Assembly (NCBI RefSeq): GCF_000482325.1
Contig: NZ_AXVA01000011.1
Span: forward strand, 1 to 64,000
Direction of reading: 5' to 3'
DNA: 64,000 nucleotides
From: Bacillus sp. UNC438CL73TsuS30
GTDB taxonomy: Bacteria > Bacillota > Bacilli > Bacillales > Cytobacillaceae
Both the position numbers and the translations under genes were made by a program. Below the pieces are notes generated by a model. The model was given only the letters and a program-made list of their open reading frames with translations. It ran no database searches and was not told the origin of the DNA. The number at the start of each line of letters is the position of its first letter. Position 1 is the stretch's first letter. Of the stretch, positions 34,923 through 43,274 are shown piece by piece.

Positions 34923-35744
34923 TTGAAAACCTTTTATGACACAAGAAATATCTCAGAATATATTATCGCAAATAATGTGAAATTTCAGGAAAGGCTTTTA
35001 TCAGAGGCTGTAAATGTGGCCTCTAATATTGAGGGAATTTTAAAAGCCGGAAACATTGATCTTTTGAAAAATGCTCAAAGAGTCGTTCTTTACGTTGTGG
35101 AAAATTCAATCGATGAACTCATTTCATTCGCAAAACAAGAAGGAGTTGCCTGGGCGAAACATTCATTAACGTTAGAGTTCAAACTAGAATGGGTACATGC
35201 AATAAGACGTACCTTATGGTATTTCATCGAACTTTATGATCGAGAAAATAAGAACTTTAATGATGCTGGCGTTTTTTTTGAATTGGAAAAGAGTGTAAAT
35301 GATGGGATTGATGAATTTTTAAATACCTTTTTCATTAGCTATTCTCAGTATAAGGATGAATTAATTCTTTCTCAAAGGAAGTTAGTTGAACATTTATCGG
35401 CTCCAATTATACCAGTCAGTCCAACTGTCGCTGTACTGCCGTTGATTGGTCAGTTTGATTCGTATCGAATGGATATTATTGAAGAAAAAATTCTAAAGGA
35501 GATCGCAAGGTTAAAGATTCTTACATTGATTATTGATCTTTCTGGAATATCGGATATGGACGAAATGACGATTTCCCATTTTCAAAAAGTATTGATTGGC
35601 ATAAACTTGATGGGGGCTAAATCAGTCATAACGGGATTACGCCCTGAACTAGTTAGACAAATGGTTAATTTAGGAATTGACCTTAAAGGTTTAACAGAAA
35701 CAAAAGCAACGTTACAGCAAACACTAAATGAACATCTTGCTTAA
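34923..35744 (+). CDS. RsbR paralogue with acidic residue at the phosphorylation site
   Basis: 273 aa, TTG start after AAGGAGG. Divergent N-terminal domain (about 1-145), STAS domain at the C-terminus. The first phospho-site reads SDMDEMTIS (RsbR has VVDTMVA), so the Thr is Glu; the second reads LVRQMVN, Gln for Thr. It should therefore occupy the stressosome without being a normal RsbT substrate. A 14-codon ORF (34866-34910) sits just before it. Ends at a terminator-like hairpin (35777-35823). Confidence 0.82.
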   Translation: MKTFYDTRNISEYIIANNVKFQERLLSEAVNVASNIEGILKAGNIDLLKNAQRVVLYVVENSIDELISFAKQEGVAWAKHSLTLEFKLEWVHAIRRTLWYFIELYDRENKNFNDAGVFFELEKSVNDGIDEFLNTFFISYSQYKDELILSQRKLVEHLSAPIIPVSPTVAVLPLIGQFDSYRMDIIEEKILKEIARLKILTLIIDLSGISDMDEMTISHFQKVLIGINLMGAKSVITGLRPELVRQMVNLGIDLKGLTETKATLQQTLNEHLA

Positions 35745-35776
35745 CCATCACCATTTTGAATGAATTATCGAAATGC

Positions 35777-35824
35777 TAAAAAGTGACCCTTCGTTCTGGT
35801 TGGTACGACGGGTACTTTTTATTT
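35777..35824 (+). terminator. Terminator between the two RsbR paralogues
   Basis: AAAAAGTGACCC / GGGTACTTTTT with one bulge, then ATTTTT. Confidence 0.6.
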
Positions 35825-35885
35825 TTCCTATGGAAAACCATTTTTTTGCTTTAGTTCGATATCAAACAGTGGGAGGTGGGTTCTT

Positions 35886-36722
35886 ATGAAAAATAATGAG
35901 TTATATCATTTTCTATTAAGGAAAACATGGCAGTTAACAGAACAATGGTATGAATCCTTGGATAAAAGCAACGCATCCGGAGTATATGCTTCCCAAGATC
36001 CTAAGGTAATTAACACGCTTAAGCAGCAAAATTATGAATTTCATTTGCAATTTTGCAATGCATTTAATGAAGAAATTTCTACTGAACAATTCTATAAAGA
36101 GTTTGAAGAATGGGTCATGACTGTTGCAGGGGACGAACAACATTTAAGGACACCTATCCCATTTATTTTAAAGGAATTTTTTAGAGTCCAAGAGCAATAC
36201 TTAGACTTAGTTGAAGAATTTATTCAGTTACACGAAGATGAATATTCTGATGAACATATAAATACTTGGAATCGAACTATAGTGAAGAATTTCAATCTGA
36301 TCATCGCATGGTTTACACAAGAAAGCTATCATTATGCAGAGTTAAAATTGAAATCCCAACAAGAATTAATAAATCAACTTAGTTCTCCAGTTATTTGTTT
36401 AAATGACGACGTTGCTTTACTTCCGTTGATCGGTGATATTGATCGTGAAAGAGCAACGTTTCTCCTTGAAAATACTTTAAAACAATGTACGAAACTTAAC
36501 ATTCATCACCTTTTGATTGATCTATCAGGGGTAGTAAAAGTGGATACCATGGTTGCCTTACAAATTTATCAATTGATTAAAGCACTGAGTTTAATAAACG
36601 TTGACAGTACCCTTTCAGGAATTAGACCTGAGATTGCAAAGACTGCTGTTCAACTTGGAATTGATTTTAATAAAATCCCGATTGTTTCTACACTTAAACG
36701 AGCGATTAAAGGTTTAGTCTAA
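35886..36722 (+). CDS. RsbR paralogue (RsbRB/RC/RD-type)
   Basis: 278 aa, GGGAGGTGGG before ATG. Variable N-terminal sensor region (about 1-150); STAS domain with VKVDTMVALQ and GIRPEIAKT, both Thr sites kept. Alternative sensory arm for the stressosome. Confidence 0.85.
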   Translation: MKNNELYHFLLRKTWQLTEQWYESLDKSNASGVYASQDPKVINTLKQQNYEFHLQFCNAFNEEISTEQFYKEFEEWVMTVAGDEQHLRTPIPFILKEFFRVQEQYLDLVEEFIQLHEDEYSDEHINTWNRTIVKNFNLIIAWFTQESYHYAELKLKSQQELINQLSSPVICLNDDVALLPLIGDIDRERATFLLENTLKQCTKLNIHHLLIDLSGVVKVDTMVALQIYQLIKALSLINVDSTLSGIRPEIAKTAVQLGIDFNKIPIVSTLKRAIKGLV

Positions 36723-36740
36723 TCAAATATATTTTTTAAA

Positions 36741-36792
36741 AGAACTGACTTTAAAGATCGTTGAATGACGACTCGATTAAGTCAGTTTTTTA
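36741..36792 (+). terminator. Terminator with nested TCGTTGAATGACGA hairpin
   Basis: Outer stem AACTGACTT / AAGTCAGTT and T6; the loop holds TCGTTGAATGACGA (36758-36771), itself a small hairpin. A second copy lies at 43396-43446. Confidence 0.7.
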
Positions 36793-36811
36793 TGTTTAAA
36801 TCGGCAAAAGC

Positions 36812-36836
36812 GTTTAGGTCTCTTGGAAAGGGGTAT
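36812..36836 (+). promoter_or_regulatory. Sigma-B-type promoter of the small hydrophilic protein gene
   Basis: GTTTAG (36812-36817), 13 nt, GGGTAT (36831-36836): perfect -10 and one mismatch in -35. Confidence 0.75.
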
Positions 36837-36937
36837 TTAACATACCAAGGGTACCAAAGAAATAAGCAGCTGCCAATTCAGCAGAAAGCTAGAATGGAAC
36901 AGCGGCTTTTTTTAAAAAAAAAGAGGAGGAGAGGAAC

Positions 36938-37177
36938 ATGGATAAAAATAAATATGATCAAAAGAATATGGAAGAAGCTGGTCTTAAAGAGGGATTACCT
37001 CCTTATTACCACCATGATAGAGAAGTTGAGAAAGGCAAAAACGATAATGATTCCGCGCAAGATCGCACTGAAAGGGATGTTAAGGCTTCGCTAGAACAGA
37101 ATGGTTCGCGAGAAGGCGAAAAACAAAATAGTACATCCGGTTATCATATCGAATCCTTTAGTAGTGAGCGGAGTTAA
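36938..37177 (+). CDS. Small hydrophilic, probably disordered stress protein
   Basis: 79 aa, GAGGAGGAGAGG before ATG. Almost no hydrophobic residues; many Lys, Glu, Asp, Asn, Ser; opens MDKNKYDQKNMEEAG. The composition recalls hydrophilins and small general-stress proteins. A sigma-B-type promoter lies 100 bp upstream and the rsb genes just before it. Ends at hairpin AGCGAGAGAC / GTCTCTCGCT (37198-37224). Confidence 0.65.
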   Translation: MDKNKYDQKNMEEAGLKEGLPPYYHHDREVEKGKNDNDSAQDRTERDVKASLEQNGSREGEKQNSTSGYHIESFSSERS

Positions 37178-37196
37178 TGAACTTGTTCAAATAATT

Positions 37197-37231
37197 GAGC
37201 GAGAGACATGACAAGTCTCTCGCTGTTTTAG
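37197..37231 (+). terminator. Terminator after the small hydrophilic protein
   Basis: AGCGAGAGAC-atgacaa-GTCTCTCGCT then GTTTT. Confidence 0.75.
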
Positions 37232-37295
37232 TCCATGAAAAAAATAGATACATAGACTTCCAATTAGAAAAGATGATGATGGAGGTAAACCGAGA

Positions 37296-38753
37296 ATGGA
37301 AAGAAATCATACGATGATGCAATTCTTTGAATGGCATATTAAACCGGAGGGTACTCATTGGAATCATTTAAAAGAAGCAGCACCTCAACTAAAAGAGATC
37401 GGAATTGATTCGCTGTGGATTCCACCCGTAACAAAAGGGAAGTCAGCAGAGGATGTTGGTTATGCTGTATATGACTTATATGACATTGGTGAATTTAATC
37501 AAAAAGGAGCAATTCGTACAAAATATGGAACAAAACAAGAATTAGCAGATGCCGTTGCCGCCTGTCATAATCTAGGAATTCAAGTGATTGCAGACATCAT
37601 TATGAATCATAAAGCAGGAGCAGATGATACCGAAGTATTTAAAGTCGTTGAAGTTGATCCGCAAGATCGAACGAAAGAAATTTCCGAGCCGTTTGAAATT
37701 GAGGGATGGACAAAATTCACATTCCCTGGACGAAAGGACAGATATTCCTCTTTTAAATGGAATTTTGAGCATTTTATTGGGATAGACTATGACGTTAAAC
37801 AAGATAAATCGGGCATTTACCGAATAGTTGGAGAGAACAAAACGTGGAATGACAAGGTAGATGATGAATTTGGCAATTATGATTATTTAATGTTTGCTGA
37901 TATTGACTATCATCATCCAGATGTACGAGACGAAATGATCCGCTGGGGAAAATGGCTGGCGAATACCTTACATTGCAATGGTTATCGATTAGACGCAATT
38001 AAACATATTAATTATGATTTTATTAAAAGTTTTGTAGAAGAGGTACGTGCGGATCTTGGTAAAAACTTTTATATGGTTGCTGAGTATTGGAACCGTAATC
38101 TCTCAGATTGTCAACAAATTTTAGAGGATGTCGATTATTCGATTCATTTATTTGACGTCCCGCTCCATTATAAATTACATGAAGCGTCAAAAGCCGGGGC
38201 TGATTTTGATTTAACGACCATTTTCAATGAAACGCTCGTGAGCACCAACCCGACTCATGCAGTAACATTTGTCGATAATCATGATACACAACCAAATCAA
38301 TCTCTTGAATCTTGGGTAGATGACTGGTTTAAACAAAGCGCTTATGCTCTTATTTTACTCCGAAAGGATGGCTTTCCCTGTGTCTTTTATGGCGATTATT
38401 TTGGGATTGGCGGAGAAAATCCAATTGAAGGAAAAAAAGTAGCGATTGATCCTCTTGTTTATGCCCGGTACCATAAGGCATACGGAGAACAAGATGATTA
38501 TTTTGATCACGCAAATCTAATTGGTTGGGTTCGAAGAGGGGTGAAGGAATTCGAACGGTCTGGCTGTGCAGTGGTAATCTCCAACCGTGATGGGGGAGAA
38601 AAAAGAATGTTTGTAGGTAAAGAGCGGGCAGGAGAAGTTTGGATAGACGTTACGGGAACAAGAGATGATACCATTACGATTGAAGAGGATGGATTTGCAT
38701 CTTTCACGGTCAATGGAGGAAGTGTATCTGTATGGACACAGCAGCATGAATGA
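37296..38753 (+). CDS. Cytoplasmic alpha-amylase (GH13)
   Basis: 485 aa without a signal peptide, so intracellular, like AmyS-type enzymes of GH13 subfamily 5. Starts HTMMQFFEWHIKPEGTHWNH; conserved regions: IADIIMNHKAGAD (region I), GYRLDAIKHI (catalytic Asp), MVAEYW (catalytic Glu, general acid) and FVDNHDTQ (transition-state Asp). Hydrolyses alpha-1,4 glucans such as internal maltodextrin or glycogen. Ribosome site GGAGGT. Confidence 0.92.
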   Translation: MERNHTMMQFFEWHIKPEGTHWNHLKEAAPQLKEIGIDSLWIPPVTKGKSAEDVGYAVYDLYDIGEFNQKGAIRTKYGTKQELADAVAACHNLGIQVIADIIMNHKAGADDTEVFKVVEVDPQDRTKEISEPFEIEGWTKFTFPGRKDRYSSFKWNFEHFIGIDYDVKQDKSGIYRIVGENKTWNDKVDDEFGNYDYLMFADIDYHHPDVRDEMIRWGKWLANTLHCNGYRLDAIKHINYDFIKSFVEEVRADLGKNFYMVAEYWNRNLSDCQQILEDVDYSIHLFDVPLHYKLHEASKAGADFDLTTIFNETLVSTNPTHAVTFVDNHDTQPNQSLESWVDDWFKQSAYALILLRKDGFPCVFYGDYFGIGGENPIEGKKVAIDPLVYARYHKAYGEQDDYFDHANLIGWVRRGVKEFERSGCAVVISNRDGGEKRMFVGKERAGEVWIDVTGTRDDTITIEEDGFASFTVNGGSVSVWTQQHE

Positions 38754-39449
38754 TAGGAATCTCCACAAAAAAACACCTTTAACGTATTCCCTACGGGTTT
38801 CCTTGTAGGGTGAAAACGGTTAATCGCTGATCAAATCAAATATATTTCCCTGTCAAAAATGCTTAGGGAAGAAAAGCATTATTTTAATTTTCCTTTTTTA
38901 CGAAACCACCCGTTAAGTTGTAAAAGTTCATTAGATGTTAAAGCGAGCTGGATAAATAAGCGGAGAAATTTCTGTTAATTAGGGAATAGCACTGAAAATT
39001 CCGTAAATAGGCGGAAAAATTCCGACTATTTACGGAAAAAACGCGAAAATGGGTAATTTTGCTTTGCTTAATCGGAAAATCTCCGCTTATATACCACGAA
39101 CCGAGCTCTATTCTGCATTGTAACCGGAAAAACTCCTTTTATTTTAAAGATCACTGGTTACTCAATTAAGGAAAAGACTTCATATGTTTCAAAAAAAACA
39201 AGTAAACCTCATTTAGAGGTGTTGAGGGGACGGTTAAAGCAACTGCGGGTCAATCTCCTCGGCCCACTGATCCTGAATGTGTATACGTGCCCGTGTAAGT
39301 TACCTAAAAAAAATCCAACACAAAAGTTTCACACCCCTCCATTAATTATTTCATACCCTGTGATAATAATATTTAACGATATTAATTTATTGCAAAACAA
39401 TAAATAATAATTTAAAATGAATTTGAATTTAATTATGTGAGGTGCTTTT
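38754..39449. other. Long intergenic region
   Basis: About 700 bp without a supported gene. Contents: the 135-bp inverted-repeat element at 38956-39090, a stretch GGGGACGGTTAAAG (39227-39240) that matches the start of a family A repeat, and A/T-rich DNA before the DUF2975 gene. Short open frames lack ribosome sites. Confidence 0.5.
38956..39090. repeat. 135-bp MITE-like element with terminal and internal inverted repeats
   Basis: Ends are ATAAGCGGAGA (38956-38966) and TCTCCGCTTAT (39080-39090), an 11-bp perfect terminal inverted repeat; inside, TTCCGTAAATAG-GCGGAA and TTCCG-ACTATTTACGGAA (38999-39037) form an almost perfect hairpin. No coding potential. Confidence 0.6.
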
Positions 39450-39935
39450 ATGAAACAAATTCAAGTTACGACACTCTTTTTAAAAATAACTGTTTTTATT
39501 ATAGGAATCCTCGTTCTCGCCCTATGTATATTTTTAGTCCCCCATATGGCGAATTTCACAGCTAAATTGTATCCAACTATTGCCCCAATGAAATCTCTCG
39601 TTTTCATCGTGATGTATGGAGCGGCTGTGCCTTTTTACTTTGGTCTCTATCAGGCTTTTAATCTTTTACGGTACATTGACGAGAACACAGCGTTCTCGGA
39701 ATTATCTGTAAAGGCGTTGAGGAACATAAAGGGCTGTGCGATTACAATCAGTGGTTTGTATATATTAGGTTTGCCACTCTTTCATTTTATAGCGAAGAAA
39801 GTTGACCCTCCTATTGGACTAATTGGATTCATCATCATTTTTGCTTCGTTGATTATCGCCGTTTTTGCTGCTATCCTCCAACGTCTTCTACAAGAAGCGA
39901 TAAACATAAAATCAGAAAATGATTTGACGGTCTGA
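39450..39935 (+). CDS. yoaS: DUF2975 membrane protein (YoaS-like)
   Basis: 161 aa with four hydrophobic helices (about 8-30, 47-67, 95-115, 125-148) and the family stretch LLRYIDENTAFSELSVKALRNIK. GTGAGG before ATG. Encoded with the small HTH protein that follows, the same pair as yoaS-yozG in B. subtilis. Function unknown; pair may be an autoregulated membrane/regulator module. Confidence 0.82.
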   Translation: MKQIQVTTLFLKITVFIIGILVLALCIFLVPHMANFTAKLYPTIAPMKSLVFIVMYGAAVPFYFGLYQAFNLLRYIDENTAFSELSVKALRNIKGCAITISGLYILGLPLFHFIAKKVDPPIGLIGFIIIFASLIIAVFAAILQRLLQEAINIKSENDLTV

Positions 39936-39945
39936 GGTGGGGGAT

Positions 39946-40164
39946 ATGCCAATTATTATTAATATTGATGTGATGTTAGCAAAACGGAAAATGAGCGTAA
40001 CAGAGCTTTCAAATAGGGTTGGAATTACGATGGCGAATCTTTCCATTCTAAAAAATGGGAAAGCAAAAGCGGTTCGTTTTTCAACATTAGAAGCGATATG
40101 TAAGACTTTGGATTGTCAGCCAGGTGATATTTTGGAGTACAAAAGCGACGAAGAAACTCAATAA
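39946..40164 (+). CDS. yozG: XRE-family small HTH regulator (YozG-like)
   Basis: 72 aa from ATG 39946 (GAGGTGGGGG upstream). INIDVMLAKRKMSVTELSNR then VGITMANLSILKNGKAKAVR and LEAICKTLDCQPGDILEY: the Cro-like HTH typical of YozG/YvaO-type regulators paired with DUF2975. Terminator AAGGGATAGC / GCTATCCCTT at 40178-40206. Confidence 0.85.
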   Translation: MPIIINIDVMLAKRKMSVTELSNRVGITMANLSILKNGKAKAVRFSTLEAICKTLDCQPGDILEYKSDEETQ

Positions 40165-40177
40165 AAACGATAATTTA

Positions 40178-40202
40178 AGGGATAGCCATTAAGCTATCCC
40201 TT
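40178..40202 (+). terminator. Terminator of the yoaS-yozG unit
   Basis: AAGGGATAGC-catta-AGCTATCCCTT. Confidence 0.7.
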
Positions 40203-40351
40203 CTTTGCGTTTATGGATGTTATTTGCTCAAAGAATTGCATCAATTGCATTGATATTCGTGACAAAAAATAGGATGTGTATTGTTAGCACCTAAAAAGGG
40301 AACCCGATAGAGTATTCCAAAAGGCGTTTTTGTTAAGTGTTCTTGTTATTC

Positions 40352-41221
40352 TTAACTGGTAATAAATTGCCCGCCATTAATATGAATGATTTGTCCTGTC
40401 ATATAGGAGGCATCGTTGGAAGCAAGTAAAACGTAACTTGGAGCCAGTTCTTCCGGTTGGCCTGGACGGCCCATTGGAGTGTTGCTTCCAAAGTTTTGAA
40501 CCTTTTCTTCGGGAAAGGTGGATGGGATTAAAGGGGTCCATATTGGCCCAGGGGCTACACCATTTACTCGTATTCCTTTTTTAACAAGAGATTTGGCCAA
40601 TGAACGAGTAAAGGAGACGATGGCCCCTTTCGTAGATGAATAATCGATTAACTGTTCGTTGCCCTCATAGGCTGTAACCGAGGCGGTATTAATAATAGCG
40701 CTCCCTTTTTTTAAATGTTCCAGTGCAGATTTGGTTAGATAAAACATCGAAAAAATATTGGTGCGGAATGTTTTTTCCAGCTGCTCTGAACTGATATCTT
40801 CTATCCTTTGCTGCGGATGCTGTTCTGCGGCATTGTTAACGAGAATATCTAAACTGCCAAGCTCATTAACTGTCTGGGAGATGGCTTCTTGACAGAAAGA
40901 CTCATTTCCAATATCACCCTGAATGAGAAGGCAACGAACACCTTCCTCTTCTATTTGGGCCCGTGTTTCCTCTGCATCCCTATGTTCATCCAAATAAACA
41001 ATCGCGACGTCAGCACCCTCTTTTGCATAAGCAATCGCAACTGCCTTACCGATTCCACTATCCCCGCCGGTAATAAGCGCGGTTTTCCCTTTTAATTTAT
41101 AACTGCCTTTGTATGAGGAGTCCTGATCATGGGGTTTAGGATCCATTTGAGATTTTACTCCCGGCTGTTGATCTTGATGCTGGGCAGGTTGTCCATGTTG
41201 TTGGAGATTTTGGTCATTCAT
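40352..41221 (-). CDS. SDR-family oxidoreductase (general stress protein, YdaD/YhdF-like)
   Basis: 289 aa. Gln/His/Pro-rich N-terminus (about 1-35) then SDR fold: TGGDSGIGKAVAIAYAKEGA (cofactor loop), NNAAEQ, active site Ser in NTASVTAYEG and YSSTKGA (Tyr-x3-Lys). The long N-terminal tail is typical of Bacillus stress-induced SDRs such as YdaD. A sigma-B-like promoter lies 45-65 bp upstream on this strand. AGGAGG before ATG. Confidence 0.9.
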   Translation of the reverse strand: MNDQNLQQHGQPAQHQDQQPGVKSQMDPKPHDQDSSYKGSYKLKGKTALITGGDSGIGKAVAIAYAKEGADVAIVYLDEHRDAEETRAQIEEEGVRCLLIQGDIGNESFCQEAISQTVNELGSLDILVNNAAEQHPQQRIEDISSEQLEKTFRTNIFSMFYLTKSALEHLKKGSAIINTASVTAYEGNEQLIDYSSTKGAIVSFTRSLAKSLVKKGIRVNGVAPGPIWTPLIPSTFPEEKVQNFGSNTPMGRPGQPEELAPSYVLLASNDASYMTGQIIHINGGQFITS

Positions 41222-41263
41222 TTACATTTCCTCCTTTAAATTGTAATGATTCATAGACTATAA

Positions 41264-41288
41264 CTACCCGAATATTCTAGGCATAAAC
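41264..41288 (-). promoter_or_regulatory. Sigma-B-type promoter of the SDR gene
   Basis: Minus strand GTTTAT (41288-41283), 13 nt, GGGTAG (41269-41264); one mismatch in each box. Confidence 0.65.
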
Positions 41289-41304
41289 ATCTCCAAGAGG
41301 CCAT

Positions 41305-41362
41305 AGGGGACGGTTCTTGTAGCTTTTTTAGTTCAAAAGTGGCCGTAGAACCGTCCAATGGT
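41305..41362. repeat. REP-like hairpin, family A copy 4
   Basis: GGGGACGGTTCTTGTAGC ... GTGGCCGTAGAACCGTCC, arms almost fully complementary; between the divergent SDR and MscS genes. Confidence 0.75.
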
Positions 41363-41421
41363 ACTTGCGGAGAACTTTCCTTTTTGATGTCCATAGTGAA
41401 ACCAATTGTCGAGGGCATTCT

Positions 41422-41446
41422 GTTTATAGCACTTATAAGTTGGTAT
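41422..41446 (+). promoter_or_regulatory. Sigma-B-like promoter of the MscS gene
   Basis: GTTTAT (41422-41427), 13 nt, TGGTAT (41441-41446); one mismatch in each box. Confidence 0.5.
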
Positions 41447-41508
41447 ATTAAGGAAGAAAATGAAAAATAGTATGTGTTGTACGATTTTTTTGTTAAGGAA
41501 GTGGATGG

Positions 41509-42402
41509 ATGGATTTATTAACTTTTACTGAGGAATTTTTAAATTATATAAGGAAGTTTTTCCTTTTAAGATTTACCCTATTTGCTTTGGTTCTCTTGAC
41601 CTTTTCCTTTGTCACAAACCGTATTTTAGATTGGTTCTTTAGGAAGTCAAATTTTTTTGATGAAGAAGTGGAACAAACGATTCAAAGTGTAATTCGATCC
41701 ATTTTTAGGTATGGAATTGCGATCAGCCTTGTTATTTATCTAATTAGTCAATTTGTAGACATAAAAGGAATTCTTGCAGGAGCAGGTATTGCCGGAGTCG
41801 TCGTCGGTTTTGCTGCACAACAGATGCTAAAGGACGTTATTTTAGGGTTCGCGAGATTAACGGACAAAGAGTTTCGTGTCGGTGATTTTGTTACTTTCAA
41901 CGGCACAATCTCAGGTACCATTGAGGAAATCAGTATTCGTTTTATGCAAATTCGTGAATGGTCGGGAAAACTCCTTACAATCCCACATGGAGAGATTAGA
42001 ACTATACAAAATTTTAATAAAAGCTGGATGCGGGTTATTGAACGGATTACAGTAAGTTATCAGGAAGATCCTCAAAGAATAAAGGAATTATTAGAAAAAG
42101 TATGTGAAATCTGCAATGAAAAATTTGAACAAAACTTATTCAGACTAGAGAACGGGGCTGTTGAACCATTTCAATATATTGGTATTACAGACTTAAATCC
42201 AAACATCAAATATGTTGGGTACGAATTTTGTATTGTAGGCATGGTGAGACCGGAAGAATATTTTGAAACTTCCAGGCAAGTTAGGTTTGAACTTATGTCT
42301 TTTTTCCATAAGAATCAAGTAGAAATGCCCACTGCGAACATGTTCGTTCATACTGATAAATTACAGGAGATTCATGAAGAGCAGTCTTCACGAAGCAGGT
42401 AG
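41509..42402 (+). CDS. Mechanosensitive ion channel, MscS family
   Basis: 297 aa. Helices at about 22-42 and 65-85, then the pore helix TM3 rich in Gly/Ala (GILAGAGIAGVVVGFAAQQM) and the beta domain with RVGDFVTFNGTISGTIEEIS and LTIPHGEIRTIQNFNKSW. Opens on membrane tension to release solutes during osmotic downshift. AAGGAAGTGGATGG upstream of ATG. A fragment of a homologous gene survives at 45615. Confidence 0.92.
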   Translation: MDLLTFTEEFLNYIRKFFLLRFTLFALVLLTFSFVTNRILDWFFRKSNFFDEEVEQTIQSVIRSIFRYGIAISLVIYLISQFVDIKGILAGAGIAGVVVGFAAQQMLKDVILGFARLTDKEFRVGDFVTFNGTISGTIEEISIRFMQIREWSGKLLTIPHGEIRTIQNFNKSWMRVIERITVSYQEDPQRIKELLEKVCEICNEKFEQNLFRLENGAVEPFQYIGITDLNPNIKYVGYEFCIVGMVRPEEYFETSRQVRFELMSFFHKNQVEMPTANMFVHTDKLQEIHEEQSSRSR

Positions 42403-42704
42403 AGAAAACTCGCTGATTGGAAGGCCTAGGGCGGTTCATGATGAGTGGTCTCAAGCCGATCCCTTCAAGGGAACCATCAATATTGCGCATTTTTGTAGAA
42501 GGTATTTTGCTCTTTGTTTATTTTTAGTGGTCATGATTATTGAATAAGGTTCATCGCGGAATTCATCCTAGATAACCGATAAGCTCTAATGTAATAACTA
42601 GGTCTTTTGGACTACCAAAATTTACAGCTGGCATCCAATTCGCAAAGATGATTTATTTCTTTTTGTAAGTTGTTCACGGAACATCACGATCAAGTTTTTA
42701 TTAC
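42403..42704. other. Intergenic region before the RNA locus
   Basis: 302 bp with no supported gene; short open frames on both strands at 42410-42545 lack ribosome sites. It should hold the tRNA-Ser/ssrA promoter, but no box pair is clear. Confidence 0.4.
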
Positions 42705-42795
42705 AGAGAAGTACTCAAGAGGCTGAAGAGGCGCCCCTGCTAAGGGTGTAGGTCGGGTAACCGGCGCGAGGGTTCAAATCCCTTCTTCTCTGCCA
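42705..42795 (+). tRNA. tRNA-Ser (anticodon GCT)
   Basis: 91 nt with long variable arm typical of Ser; acceptor AGAGAAG / CTTCTCT, T-loop GGTTCAAATCC, encoded CCA. Anticodon loop CTGCTAA gives GCU for AGC/AGU codons. Confidence 0.95.
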
Positions 42796-42804
42796 TTCTA
42801 TTAT

Positions 42805-43167
42805 GGGAATGTCTTGGTATCGACAGGGATCGTTTGAGCTTATATTGCGAGTCGAGGGATTCGGCCTCGTTAAAACGATAAAGCCTAATAACTGGCAAAC
42901 AAAACAACAACTTCGCTTTCGCTGCCTAAAAACAGACGTTAGCGGTTCCTCCTCCCATCGTCCATGTGGCAGGGTACGGGACTCATTCTAAGTGGACTAC
43001 GCCGAAATCCACCGTCTGAGGATGAAGGAAGAGAATAATCAGACTAGCCGCTCCCATGTCTGTCAGTAGACTAAAGTAGCGGGCGAACTTAATTTTACTG
43101 ACAACACTCGTAGATGTATAAGTGTCAAGATCTATGCACACGGGTTCAACTCCCGTCATTTCCACTA
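42805..43167 (+). ncRNA. ssrA: Transfer-messenger RNA (tmRNA, ssrA)
   Basis: Starts GGGAATGTCTTGGTATCGAC; 3' tRNA-like end GGGTTCAACTCCCGTCATTTCC with acceptor GGGAATG / CATTTCC. The resume frame at about 42896 reads GGC AAA CAA AAC AAC AAC TTC... then TAA, giving tag (A)GKQNNNFAFAA, ending Ala-Ala as needed for ClpXP. The genomic 3' end is ACTA in place of ACCA, so CCA must be added or repaired. Rescues stalled ribosomes. 9 nt after tRNA-Ser. Confidence 0.96.
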
Positions 43168-43202
43168 AGATTCATTTGATAAAGCAAATAACATAGCATT
43201 TT

Positions 43203-43274
43203 TCCGCAGTAGCTCAGTGGTAGAGCTATCGGCTGTTAACCGATCGGTCGTAGGTTCGAGTCCTACCTGCGGAG
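43203..43274 (+). tRNA. tRNA-Asn (anticodon GTT)
   Basis: TCCGCAG / CTGCGGA acceptor, D-arm AGCTCAGTGGTAGAGC, anticodon loop CTGTTAA, T-loop GGTTCGAGTCC, discriminator G. CCA not encoded. Confidence 0.95.

Noticed and set aside
36765-37094. Open frame of 109 codons on the plus strand
   Set aside because: It starts inside a terminator, covers the sigma-B-type promoter, and overlaps in another frame the better supported gene at 36938 with its own ribosome site. Very Lys/Arg-rich composition is typical of a shadow frame.
39219-39407. 62-codon plus-strand frame
   Set aside because: Starts in a family A-like repeat; no ribosome site or recognisable sequence.
42293-42490. 65-codon minus-strand frame after the MscS gene
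   Set aside because: Overlaps the MscS 3' end and has no ribosome site; no identity.
42803-43165. Open frames over the tmRNA on both strands
   Set aside because: They are chance frames within ssrA.
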